From: JBBQLG01 sp038327655
GTDB taxonomy: Bacteria > Bacteroidota > Bacteroidia > Cytophagales > Spirosomataceae
Reading direction: 5' to 3'
Length of the DNA: 29,596 nt
Assembly (NCBI GenBank): GCA_038327655.1
Contig: JBBQLG010000074.1
Location: 1-29,596, forward strand
The notes beneath the pieces were generated by a model that did no database searches, had not been told where the DNA came from, and was given only the letters and a program-made list of their open reading frames with translations. This document shows, one piece after another, positions 15,793-23,823 of the stretch. Made by a program: the position numbers and the translations under genes. Position 1 is the stretch's first letter, and every line of letters begins with the position of its first letter.

Positions 15793-16338
15793 CTACGCCA
15801 CCGTATGCCGGAATAATTCGCGGAGCGACGGCAGCACTAAATCCTTATCGGACACCAACGGAGTGGTCACCCCCCAGTTGATATTCAGGTCGGGGTCGTT
15901 CCAGATCAGACCCGCTTCGGCCCCTTTGTTGTAGATATTGGTGCATTTGTAGCTAAAAACACTGTCTTCCAGGGCGACAAAGCCATGCGCAAATCCCGCC
16001 GGAATCCAGGCCATGTTGTTCAGCCGGGCATCCAGCAGAAACGTTTCGTACCGCCCGAACGTGGGTGAATCTTCGCGGATATCAACGGCAACGTCCAGCA
16101 CCTGCCCCGTAATAACCCGTACCAGTTTTCCCTGGGCAAAGGGTTCGTTCTGGTAGTGCAAACCCCGCAGCACGCCTTTTACCGAGAACGACTGATTATC
16201 CTGCACAAATTCGACCGGAATGCCCAGCGAGGTGAACAGGGTTTTGTTGTAGGACTCGAAAAAGTGGCCGCGTTCATCTTCAAACACGCGGGGAATCAGT
16301 TCAATCAGGCCTTCAATGGGGGTTTGGCGAACTTGCAT
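15793..16338 (-). CDS. rfbC: dTDP-4-dehydrorhamnose 3,5-epimerase
   Basis: This 181-residue cupin enzyme epimerises C3 and C5 of dTDP-4-keto-6-deoxyglucose in dTDP-L-rhamnose synthesis, in the cytoplasm. The hallmarks are EDERGHFFESYNK, NQSFSVKGVLRGLHYQN with the catalytic His61, and GQVLDVAVDIREDSPTFGRY. WIPAGFAHGFVALEDS and YKCTNIY follow, with the active-site tyrosine. Length matches the family (about 180-185). The other dTDP-rhamnose genes (rfbA, rfbB, rfbD) are not in this window, so the gene is separated from the pathway cluster. It has a consensus -7 box on its own strand and is divergent from pyrF. Confidence 0.95.
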   Translation of the reverse strand: MQVRQTPIEGLIELIPRVFEDERGHFFESYNKTLFTSLGIPVEFVQDNQSFSVKGVLRGLHYQNEPFAQGKLVRVITGQVLDVAVDIREDSPTFGRYETFLLDARLNNMAWIPAGFAHGFVALEDSVFSYKCTNIYNKGAEAGLIWNDPDLNINWGVTTPLVSDKDLVLPSLRELFRHTVA

Positions 16339-16365
16339 ACGGTGGTTCTACGGGACAGTTAAAAG

Positions 16366-16373
16366 CAAATTTA
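16366..16373 (-). promoter_or_regulatory. -7 box (TAAATTTG) of rfbC
   Basis: On the - strand this reads TAAATTTG, an exact TAnnTTTG match, placing the start of transcription about 20 bases from the rfbC ATG. It lies back to back with the pyrF -7 box, whose start is only 22 bases away. No good -33 element was found. Confidence 0.45.
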
Positions 16374-16394
16374 TGAAACCGGGGCCGTAGTTTG

Positions 16395-16402
16395 TATTTT
16401 TG
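16395..16402 (+). promoter_or_regulatory. -7 box (TATTTTTG) of pyrF
   Basis: TATTTTTG matches TAnnTTTG exactly. The predicted transcript would start near 16409, leaving a leader of only about 32 bases that is almost wholly occupied by the hairpin at 16416-16437. Confidence 0.45.
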
Positions 16403-16415
16403 ACCCCAACCTTTT

Positions 16416-16437
16416 TCGGGATACCGTCCCGATTTTT
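16416..16437 (+). promoter_or_regulatory. Terminator-like hairpin in the pyrF leader
   Basis: The arms tcggga (16416-16421) and tcccga (16427-16432) form a perfect 6-bp stem with a 5-base loop, followed by five T residues (16433-16437), three bases before the pyrF ATG. It has the shape of a small intrinsic terminator or attenuator and could also mask initiation. Pyrimidine-dependent control is inference. Confidence 0.5.
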
Positions 16438-16440
16438 CTC

Positions 16441-17256
16441 ATGACCTACGATGAATTAGTCAATCAAATCCACCAAAAGCGGTCGTACCTCTGCGTGGGT
16501 TTAGACACCGATCTGACCAAAATTCCGCGCGCACTACTCCACGAACCCGACCCCGTTTTTGCTTTCAACCGGCAGATCATCGACGCGACGGCGGCCTTTG
16601 CGGTGGCCTATAAACCGAACATCGCTTTTTACGAAGCGCAGGGACCGCGTGGCTGGGAAAGCCTGCAAAAAACGCTCCAATACATTCCTGAAGAGTGTTT
16701 TACCATTGCTGATGCCAAACGGGGCGACATCGGCAACACGTCAGGTTTGTACGCCCGCGCCTTCTTCGACCCGGAAGCGGCCGGGCTGAATTTCGACGCC
16801 ATCACGGTGGCTCCCTACATGGGTCGCGATTCGGTGATGCCGTTTCTGGAATACCCCGACAAATGGGTTATTCTGCTGGCCCTGACGTCCAATCCCGGCA
16901 GTGCTGATTTTCAGCGGCAATCCGTTGGCGACGGTGAACTGTTCGAGACGGTTATCAACACCGCGCAAACCTGGGCCGGACCGGATCGGCTGATGTTTGT
17001 GGTGGGGGCCACGCAGGCAGATGAAATTAGTCGGATTCGGGCCATTGCGCCTGATCACTTTTTGCTCGTGCCGGGGGTGGGGGCGCAGGGTGGTTCATTG
17101 GCGGACGTGTCTAAGCACGGCCTGACAGCGAACGGTGGGCTGTTGGTCAATGCGTCGCGTAGTATCCTGTACACGTCCGATGGGGCCGATTTTGCGATGC
17201 AGGCTGGCGTGGAGGCCAAAAAACTACAACAGGAAATGGCCGGTTATCTGGGCTAA
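16441..17256 (+). CDS. pyrF: Orotidine 5'-phosphate decarboxylase (type 2)
   Basis: The product has 271 residues. It carries out the last step of de novo UMP synthesis, OMP to UMP plus CO2, in the cytoplasm. The catalytic DAKRGDIGNTS motif lies at about 91-101 with Asp91 and Lys93. The N-terminal LCVGLDTDLTKIP is the substrate-phosphate side signature. GQQ-like VGATQADEISRIRAIAP and the loop VPGVGAQGG close the barrel. Its length exceeds the 230-240 of the E. coli type and fits the subfamily 2 enzymes common in Bacteroidetes. No other pyr genes are adjacent. It is divergent from rfbC and followed on the same strand by the DUF2851 gene after about 75 bases, with a terminator-like hairpin in its leader. 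Confidence 0.96.
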   Translation: MTYDELVNQIHQKRSYLCVGLDTDLTKIPRALLHEPDPVFAFNRQIIDATAAFAVAYKPNIAFYEAQGPRGWESLQKTLQYIPEECFTIADAKRGDIGNTSGLYARAFFDPEAAGLNFDAITVAPYMGRDSVMPFLEYPDKWVILLALTSNPGSADFQRQSVGDGELFETVINTAQTWAGPDRLMFVVGATQADEISRIRAIAPDHFLLVPGVGAQGGSLADVSKHGLTANGGLLVNASRSILYTSDGADFAMQAGVEAKKLQQEMAGYLG

Positions 17257-17331
17257 AATGCCGGTGCGCGGCAACCGGGTTTCGGCGGATATGAGCAAAG
17301 TTTTATATTGCGGTCTATCCAGTCCACCACC

Positions 17332-18651
17332 GTGCCCGAAACCCTGCTTTACTTCCTCTGGCAATTTCAGTACTTCAGCCAGATCAACCTTGTTACCTCC
17401 GACGGCGAACCGATTCAGGTGCTGCATCCCGGATTTCGCAACCACGATTCGGGACCGGATTTTGCCAACGCCCGACTGCTGATAAACGAAGTCGAATGGG
17501 CCGGTACAGTGGAGATGCATACGAAAACATCGGACTGGCTGGCCCACCGGCATCAGCACGACCGCGCTTACGACAACGTAATCCTCCACGTAGTCTGGCA
17601 CGACGACCGGGCCGATAACAACCGGCGACTGGCCCGCCCCGACGGTACCCTGCTCCCTACGCTCGAACTGCAACATCGCACCGACCAGACGTTGTTGAGC
17701 CGTTACGAAGCCCTGTCTGTTTCGGCGGATGTGATTGCCTGCGCCGGACAGTTTCGGGCTGTGCAGCCGCTGCGGGTAACGTCGATGCTGGATAAGGCCA
17801 TGCTGCAACGACTGGAACGCAAGGCCGATGCCGTGAAAGCCGTGTTTCTGGCGGCCAATCAGGATTGGGAAGAAACCACGTACCGGTTACTGGCGCAGAA
17901 TTTCGGGTTTAAAATCAATGCGGAACCAATGGAGCAGGTTGCCCGTGCGGTGCCGCTCAAAGCCCTGCTGAAACACCGCGATTCGCCGATGCAGGTCGAA
18001 GCCCTTTTGTTGGGAACGGCGGGTTTGCTAAGCGATGTAGACGAACCTGACGAATACCTGACCGTACTCCAACGCGAATACCGCTTCCTGGCCGCTAAAT
18101 ACCAGCTTACGGACAGTCAGTTGCCGGGGCATGCCTGGAAATGGGGCCGATTGCGCCCCGCTAATTTTCCGACACTACGATTGGCACAGTTTGCCCGGCT
18201 TATCACCATACACGGCAGTCTGTTTTCGCTGCTGGTCTCAACGGATGATGCGCCGACGCTGCTTAAAGCGTTACAGGTTACGCCCTCACCGTACTGGCAG
18301 AACCATTATCGCTTTGGCAAGGTGACCGAAAAAGGAGCACCCTCGCTGGGTCAGACATCCGCCGAAAACCTGCTGATCAATACCGCCGTGCCGTTGTTGG
18401 CCGCTTACGCCCATCACCGCGATCAGCCCGCCTACATCGACCGGGCTATCGCGCTGCTGGAACAGTTGCCCGCCGAACAAAACCGCATTACCGAGTCCTG
18501 GACCGAACTGGGACTGACGGTCCGCACAGCGTTTGACTCGCAGGCATCCATCGAACTGGTCAATGAATTCTGTGCGCTGAAAAAGTGCCTGAGTTGTCAG
18601 ATTGGCCTGTCGCTGGTTCGGCCGGATAAGAATCGGATTGGGGTACGGTGA
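17332..18651 (+). CDS. DUF2851-family protein
   Basis: The product has 439 residues from a GTG at 17332 (MPETLLYFLWQFQYF). A TTG at 17308 would add eight residues, but the family begins at this point. Conserved landmarks are HPGFRNHDSGPDFANARL (about 32-49), GTVEMHTKTSDW (58-69), YDNVILHVVWHDD, and a C-terminal cysteine cluster CALKKCLSCQIG that resembles a metal-binding site. DUF2851 is widespread in Bacteroidetes and has no established function. No signal peptide or membrane segments are visible, so a cytoplasmic location is likely. It follows pyrF on the same strand and may be read through from it, but the families are not otherwise linked. Confidence 0.88.
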   Translation: MPETLLYFLWQFQYFSQINLVTSDGEPIQVLHPGFRNHDSGPDFANARLLINEVEWAGTVEMHTKTSDWLAHRHQHDRAYDNVILHVVWHDDRADNNRRLARPDGTLLPTLELQHRTDQTLLSRYEALSVSADVIACAGQFRAVQPLRVTSMLDKAMLQRLERKADAVKAVFLAANQDWEETTYRLLAQNFGFKINAEPMEQVARAVPLKALLKHRDSPMQVEALLLGTAGLLSDVDEPDEYLTVLQREYRFLAAKYQLTDSQLPGHAWKWGRLRPANFPTLRLAQFARLITIHGSLFSLLVSTDDAPTLLKALQVTPSPYWQNHYRFGKVTEKGAPSLGQTSAENLLINTAVPLLAAYAHHRDQPAYIDRAIALLEQLPAEQNRITESWTELGLTVRTAFDSQASIELVNEFCALKKCLSCQIGLSLVRPDKNRIGVR

Positions 18652-18753
18652 GGAGGAGTGGCTAATCGTCCCAAACCCTGCCAAACGCCCCATTTAGTGG
18701 TAGAGTGGCGTATTGAGCCGTTATGTTTGTCACTCACTCTCACCGCTCCTGCT

Positions 18754-20043
18754 ATGCCTGCTTATCGCCTTCGTTACCAGCTTTGCGCTGTTTTTCTGTT
18801 GCTGAAACTCATCGCAGCAGCCCAGCCCGTGGCCTCTTATCTAAATCAGCACAAAGTCGTTTTTCAAGCGGACGACTCAACGGCTTATCAACTTTTCGAC
18901 ACTGCTTTTTACCAGAGCGACGTGTTTATGCTCGGCGAAGTTCACGGCTATGCGGCCCCGCAGATGATGGACCTGGCACTGCTGAAACACCTCAATCAGC
19001 GCGTTGGCCTGCGTTATTACTTAGCGGAGATGGACGGCGCAAAGGCCGATCTGGTGAATCAGTACCTGAAGACGGGGCAAAAAGCGACGCTGGATTCGGT
19101 TTTTACGGGGTTTCTGAAGCAAACCCACGAGGGAACTTCACAGTGGGGAAACCAGCAGTTTTACGATAAGCTGGTGGCCCTGCGCGCTTACAACCAGACC
19201 CGCCCGGATTCGCTTCGGGTGCAGTTGCTGGGTGTCGACTGGTTTCAGAGTGACGGGCGCTATGCACTGACGCAGCTTAGCCAACTCGTAAACCGCCAGC
19301 CTTACCCGGTCGGCACCTGCCCTGAACTCGACAGTCTGGTTCAGGTAACTAATCAGCAGAAGTTAACCATCGGTAAACTGTTGCCGTTTGCCAAAGCCAT
19401 TCAGGCGGATTTGCTGGCAAAAAAGGGTTTGTATCAGCAGTGGCTCGGCAGCCAGAAAACCGCTTTTGCCCAAATTATTGAAACGCTGAGCCTTTACAAA
19501 GACGGCATCCGGTCCCGCGACGAAATAGCCGCCCGCCTGACCCAGTTTCTCGTGGCAGATATGGGTCTGCGGGGTGAGAAATTATACGGCCTCTGGGGCT
19601 ATACGCACGTATTTCGGGGGGGCGTAAACGATCAGCCAACGCTGTCGGGATTACTGGCCGCAGCAGGCCATCGGGTGATAACAATACCGGTCCTGTTCTC
19701 GGACAGTGACATGTTGCTGCATCGTAAATACCTGCCGTTTATTTTTCGGAAAGAAGGTGAGTTTCAGCAGACTCAATTGCTTAATGCCGACGGACGGGTA
19801 TCCGGCGTGGACGGATTCGATGAACTCAAGGCTGTTTCGGGAGCCAACCAGATCACGCTGTTCCGGCTTGATGCGCCCGGCTCTCCGTACAAAACCACGC
19901 TGAAGCTGGTAAAAATGGGTGGTATTACCGGCAGTAAAATGAAACCTAACCATCCCGAGAGTCAGGTCACGACGGATTTCTTCCAGTATGTTTTCGTTGT
20001 GAGAAATTCACCGGCCCTTACGCTATGGGCACCCATGCCCTGA
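18754..20043 (+). CDS. Exported EreA/ChaN-like protein
   Basis: The product has 429 residues from the ATG at 18754. The frame extends to a GTG at 18658, but the ATG gives a plausible Sec signal (RYQLCAVFLLLKLIAAA-QP). LGEVHGYAAPQMMDLALLKHL (GEVHG at 61-65) followed by YLAEMDGAKADLVNQYL is the His-Glu pattern of the erythromycin-esterase/ChaN/TraB superfamily, whose conserved Glu and His line the active site. LGVDWFQSDGRY and LYGLWGYTHVFRGG supply further candidate active-site residues. The family covers macrolide esterases, haem-binding ChaN proteins and peptidase-like enzymes, so the substrate is uncertain; a resistance role should not be assumed. It converges on the GH30 gene with about 29 bases between the stops. 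Confidence 0.7.
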   Translation: MPAYRLRYQLCAVFLLLKLIAAAQPVASYLNQHKVVFQADDSTAYQLFDTAFYQSDVFMLGEVHGYAAPQMMDLALLKHLNQRVGLRYYLAEMDGAKADLVNQYLKTGQKATLDSVFTGFLKQTHEGTSQWGNQQFYDKLVALRAYNQTRPDSLRVQLLGVDWFQSDGRYALTQLSQLVNRQPYPVGTCPELDSLVQVTNQQKLTIGKLLPFAKAIQADLLAKKGLYQQWLGSQKTAFAQIIETLSLYKDGIRSRDEIAARLTQFLVADMGLRGEKLYGLWGYTHVFRGGVNDQPTLSGLLAAAGHRVITIPVLFSDSDMLLHRKYLPFIFRKEGEFQQTQLLNADGRVSGVDGFDELKAVSGANQITLFRLDAPGSPYKTTLKLVKMGGITGSKMKPNHPESQVTTDFFQYVFVVRNSPALTLWAPMP

Positions 20044-20072
20044 TGGACCTGCTGTACTCCCTGTTGGTTCAG

Positions 20073-21509
20073 TTACCAGACATACGTACCGACGCTGCCC
20101 GTTGGTAAACTGGTGTTGACGGCCTTGCCTTTGACGCGAATGCTGAACGGTTGCGTAACCTGATTGGTGTTCAGCACAATCAGCACCGTATGGCCGTCCG
20201 GGGTTTTAAACGCCACATTTGGCAGTGTCTCCGACGATTCAGAGCCGATGCGGACGGAACCGGGCCGGACAAACTTCGACGCCACGGCGATGTTATAATA
20301 GCCCGGATTGCGCGTCACCACGTCGCCGTCGAGGGTGATGGCTCCCAGGCAACGGTCGCAGCCGCCCACCGTATGCGGTTTCTGCTGCGGGTCGGCGGCT
20401 AAATTCCATTCCAGCACCGTGCGGCTCCAGTTGCGGGTTGCACCAATAATCAACGTTTTTACGTGCCAGCCCATATCACCGGCTAAGTTGCCGGGTGCCC
20501 CAATCCACTGTTCCGTGAAGTACAGATTCCGGTCCGGGTGGGCGTCGTGAACCTTCGTCAGCGCGTCGATGGTGCCGCCGTAAAGGTGAAACGCCGACCC
20601 GTCGACGTACTGTTTGGCATCGGGGTCGTTCAGGATCGAGATCGGATAATCGGGACGGTCGGCGTTGTGGTCGTAGAGGATAATCTTGGTTTTGATCCCG
20701 GCGGCTTTGAAAGCGGGTCCCAGATTGGTTTTGATGAATGTGGCCTGCTCATCGGGCAGCATCAGCAAACTGGGGTTATTGCCCGGATGCAGGGGTTCGT
20801 TCTGAATCGTGATGGCATCGATGGGAATACCCTCCGCCTGCATACCCCGGATGTATTTGATGAAATACTGCGCGTAGGCGGCATAGTAGTCCGGTTTCAG
20901 GCTGCCGCCTTTCGAGTCGTTATTGGTTTTCATCCAGGTGGGTGGCGACCACGGAGATCCCAAAATCTTGATAGTAGGATTGATCGCCAGAATCTGTTTC
21001 AACACCGGAATTAGGTACGTCTGATCGTTAGCTAAACTGAACTGCGTCAGATTCGGGTCCGTCTGACCGGCGGGCAGGTCGTCGTAGGAGAAAACGCGGT
21101 CGTCTAAGTCCGATGCGCCGATGCTGATGCGCAGGTAGCTGACGCCGATGCTGTTGCCGGTGGTGGCAAACAATTCGGTCAGCAAAGCGGCTCGGGCCGG
21201 GGCACTCATCCGCTGAATGAGCAGGGCACTACCCCCGGTAAGGGTGTAGCCAAAGCCGTCGATGGGTTGAAACGTCCGGGAATCATCGACATCAACGGTT
21301 ACGGTATTGGTGGCTAAATCGGTGAATGGTAATTTGGCGGGCAGGGGTCGGAATAGCACCGAACGGTCGGGATTGGTCAGCCACACCGTTGCCGAGTCCG
21401 TCGCCACCGATTGTGATTGCCGACTGATGGATTGACTACAGCCGTTCAGCGTCAGAAAAAGGTAAAAAATCAGGCTAAAACGCAGGGAAACGGTTGAAGG
21501 GGCGTACAT
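20073..21509 (-). CDS. GH30-family glycosidase lipoprotein (glucosylceramidase-like)
   Basis: The product has 478 residues. A lipoprotein signal ends at Cys24 (LFLTLNGCSQS), so it is membrane anchored, probably outer membrane or periplasm. The GH30 (beta/alpha)8 barrel follows: DGFGYTLTGGSALLIQRM near 84-101, LRISIGASDLDD, then LGSPWSPPTWMKTN near 183-196. The acid/base Glu238 lies in TIQNEPLHP and the nucleophile Glu333 in YFTEQW. AFHLYGG and VLEWNLAADPQQKPHTVGGCDRC follow. A beta-sandwich C-terminus completes the fold. GH30 members hydrolyse beta-glucosidic or beta-1,6-glucan/xylan bonds; the subfamily is not resolvable here. It is divergent from the GH1-like gene, 206 bases apart. Confidence 0.92.
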   Translation of the reverse strand: MYAPSTVSLRFSLIFYLFLTLNGCSQSISRQSQSVATDSATVWLTNPDRSVLFRPLPAKLPFTDLATNTVTVDVDDSRTFQPIDGFGYTLTGGSALLIQRMSAPARAALLTELFATTGNSIGVSYLRISIGASDLDDRVFSYDDLPAGQTDPNLTQFSLANDQTYLIPVLKQILAINPTIKILGSPWSPPTWMKTNNDSKGGSLKPDYYAAYAQYFIKYIRGMQAEGIPIDAITIQNEPLHPGNNPSLLMLPDEQATFIKTNLGPAFKAAGIKTKIILYDHNADRPDYPISILNDPDAKQYVDGSAFHLYGGTIDALTKVHDAHPDRNLYFTEQWIGAPGNLAGDMGWHVKTLIIGATRNWSRTVLEWNLAADPQQKPHTVGGCDRCLGAITLDGDVVTRNPGYYNIAVASKFVRPGSVRIGSESSETLPNVAFKTPDGHTVLIVLNTNQVTQPFSIRVKGKAVNTSLPTGSVGTYVW

Positions 21510-21669
21510 TTTGTCGATGCGTTGTTGAGGGTCAGCCCAAATTCAGGCTTAAGGCTGTCGATGTTTCGACTATTATTGCAGACTACCACAGACCACCGCC
21601 GGGTAGTTGATGGCACGTCTGCAAAAGCCACTTCCTTAATTTTATTACTGTTGCCAACTTTTATAACCG

Positions 21670-21691
21670 GTACGGGCTTTATACCCCGTAC
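21670..21691. promoter_or_regulatory. Inverted repeat upstream of the GH1-like gene
   Basis: The 7-bp arms gtacggg (21670-21676) and cccgtac (21685-21691) are exact reverse complements around an 8-base spacer, 24 bases before the start codon. It could be an operator or an mRNA leader hairpin. Confidence 0.35.
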
Positions 21692-21715
21692 ACCATTCGC
21701 TGTAAGGCGTCATTC

Positions 21716-22924
21716 ATGCATACCGATACCCAGCGGTCTCTTTATTCTCAAAACCCGTTTCGCTCGTTCTGGATGGGCGGCTACGAATGCACCGATCAAC
21801 TGAACTGCTTCGGCAACCGCGTCGATTTTCTGCCACTCACCGGCCATTTGGACCGACTCGATGATGATTACCGCGACATCCTTCAGGTCAATATTCGCAC
21901 CGTACGCGAGGGGATTCGCTGGAGTGTGGTCGAAAAAAAGCCGTATCAGTACGACTGGAGTACCGTTGCGTACATGCTGGAACGGGGCCGGGCCAACGGC
22001 ATTCAGCAGGTCTGGGATTTGTGCCATTTCGGCTATCCTGACGATCTGACGCCCCTGCACCCAATGTTCGCCCGCCGGTTTGCGGCTCTATGCCGGGCCT
22101 TTGTCCGGTTTTATCGCGAACAGGCACCCGACGAAACGCTGATTGTCACACCCATCAATGAAGTCAGTTTTATTTCGTGGCTTGGTGGCGATGCGCGGGG
22201 AACGGTGCCGTACTGCAACAAACAGGGCTGGGAGGTGAAATACGGCCTGATGCGGGCCTACATCGAGGGCGTAGCAGCCCTGCGGGAAGTCGATCCATCC
22301 GTACGGATTTTGACGACGGAGCCATTAGTGAATATGGTGCCGCCGATGGATGCCACACCTGAACAGGTTGCCAAAGCGGCTCAATCGCACGAGAATCAGT
22401 TTCAATCGGTAGACATGCTCAGCGGGCGTTTGTGCCCCGAACTGGGTGGCTCTCCCGACTATCTGGATATCCTCGGCTTTAATTTTTACTACAACAATCA
22501 GTGGATTGTGCCCACGTTCCAGTTGCTGCCGTGGACCAACGTGCCCTACGACCCGCGCTGGCGACCGCTGCACAGCCTGTTGCTGGAAGCCTACAACCGG
22601 TACGGACGGCCGATTGCCCTGACCGAAACCAGTCACCCCGGCATTGACCGCCCCGGCTGGATGCGCTACGTAGCCAACGAGTGCGTAGCCCTGCTCAACC
22701 TGAATGTTCCGTTTTGGGGCGTTTGTCTATACCCCATCATCGACCGCCCGGACTGGGACCATTTGACGCCCTGGCACCGGGCGGGTCTGTGGGATGCGGC
22801 ATCGATTGGTACTGATCTGGTGAAGGGCCAAACACCGGGGCGGGTTCTGTACGAGCCGTATGCCGCTGCCCTGCGAACCGGTCAGGAACAGGTCAGTCGG
22901 GTGCTGGAGAGGCAGGACCGTTAA
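21716..22924 (+). CDS. GH1-like (clan GH-A) glycosidase
   Basis: The product has 402 residues. No signal peptide is seen, so it is probably cytoplasmic. The sequence reads as a (beta/alpha)8 clan GH-A barrel: FWMGGYECTDQLN at the start, VREGIRWSVVEKKPYQYDW near 63-81, WDLCHFGYPDDL near 100-111, then the putative acid/base Glu149 in VTPINEVSF. The putative nucleophile is Glu304 in ALTETSHPG, which replaces the usual ITENG of GH1. ILGFNFYYNNQWI is the late barrel strand. Such proteins are annotated as family 1 glycosidase-like or beta-glucosidase-like. Divergence from a GH30 lipoprotein suggests that it acts on a sugar released outside and imported, by inference. Its stop codon overlaps that of the convergent nuclease gene by four bases. 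Confidence 0.75.
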   Translation: MHTDTQRSLYSQNPFRSFWMGGYECTDQLNCFGNRVDFLPLTGHLDRLDDDYRDILQVNIRTVREGIRWSVVEKKPYQYDWSTVAYMLERGRANGIQQVWDLCHFGYPDDLTPLHPMFARRFAALCRAFVRFYREQAPDETLIVTPINEVSFISWLGGDARGTVPYCNKQGWEVKYGLMRAYIEGVAALREVDPSVRILTTEPLVNMVPPMDATPEQVAKAAQSHENQFQSVDMLSGRLCPELGGSPDYLDILGFNFYYNNQWIVPTFQLLPWTNVPYDPRWRPLHSLLLEAYNRYGRPIALTETSHPGIDRPGWMRYVANECVALLNLNVPFWGVCLYPIIDRPDWDHLTPWHRAGLWDAASIGTDLVKGQTPGRVLYEPYAAALRTGQEQVSRVLERQDR

Positions 22925-23814
22925 TCTTTCGGGAGCGTGTCGATGATGGCTTTAACCTGGGCAGGAGATACCTCAAGGGCTGATGCGATAGCGTCAATGG
23001 TCATGCCTAACGACAGGAAGGCGCGAACGCTTCGGCGTATTCCCTGCTCAATTCCCTCGTTAATTAATTGTTCGGCGGTTGACATGGCGATTTCTCCGGT
23101 TCGGTTTGAGATTTTACGAAAAATAGCGATTACATCGACTTTTGTCAAGTCCGTGGCCCAGTAGGCGTAGAGGAAAGCCGTTTCCATGAACCGTTCGCCC
23201 ACGGCGTCGTTGGTCATGCGCCGAAGCACGTCGCCGAGACTTTCGAGCATTTTGATAAACTGGCGTTGCTGACGGCTGTTTTGCAATAGTAACCCCGTTA
23301 CGCGGGCGTAGTCGGTACTGAACTCCGGCAAGCGCTGACTGATCGCCGATAGGTCGATCAGGAGGTAATCGAAGGCGGGTAAAAAGGGGAGAAGTGTTTT
23401 GGGTATTTCGCCAAAGTAAGTCTTCATCGGCCGCTTTATCCACCGCCGTTTGCCGTGATACACAATAACCGGCAGGATGGGGGTGAGCGGCCGCTTCTGC
23501 TTCAACTGACTTTCCCAAAAATTGAGCAGGTAGCGATTAAGCTGAAAATGCGGGTACTCTTCGGTATAACTCTTGTGTTCGAGCAGGACGACTACTTTTA
23601 TCGCCTGTTCGCCAAATCTCCCCGAAAAAACCAGATCGGCGAAGTGTTCCGATAACTGCTCATCGGTGTACGAGTCAACCTCGCGTGTCAGCGAAGTCAA
23701 ATCCAGTCCCGCTAAAATGGGTCTGGGGAGGTAAACCCGCAAAAAGTCGGTTAGGATGTCGAGCCGGGAAAAAGTCTCTTTAAAAAAGCGGTCGTGTGGA
23801 TTGTCGACGGTCAT
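22921..23814 (-). CDS. Rpn/YhgA-like PD-(D/E)XK nuclease family protein
   Basis: The product has 297 residues. The N-terminal DNPHDRFFKETFSRLDILTDFL is the start of the YhgA-like transposase (Transposase_31)/Rpn family. The nuclease core is visible as Asp60 in HFADLVFSG, then Glu79-His80-Lys81 in VVLLEHKS, matching D...ExK. LNRYLLNFWE and LPVIVYHGKRRW follow. The C-terminus, EQLINEGIEQGIRRSVRAFLSLGMTIDAIASALEVSPAQVKAII, is the helical tail with an HTH-like repeat common to the family. E. coli RpnA-D are DNA endonucleases that promote recombination independently of RecA; that is known of relatives, not shown here. No transposon ends are seen. The gene begins 9 bases after the amidohydrolase stop on the same strand. 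Confidence 0.85.
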   Translation of the reverse strand: MTVDNPHDRFFKETFSRLDILTDFLRVYLPRPILAGLDLTSLTREVDSYTDEQLSEHFADLVFSGRFGEQAIKVVVLLEHKSYTEEYPHFQLNRYLLNFWESQLKQKRPLTPILPVIVYHGKRRWIKRPMKTYFGEIPKTLLPFLPAFDYLLIDLSAISQRLPEFSTDYARVTGLLLQNSRQQRQFIKMLESLGDVLRRMTNDAVGERFMETAFLYAYWATDLTKVDVIAIFRKISNRTGEIAMSTAEQLINEGIEQGIRRSVRAFLSLGMTIDAIASALEVSPAQVKAIIDTLPKD

Positions 23815-23823
23815 TGGTTATAT

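Noticed and set aside
22921..23814. Insertion sequence encoding the YhgA-like protein
   Set aside because: The family is called a putative transposase, but no terminal inverted repeats or target duplications are visible and the gene is packed tightly between neighbours.
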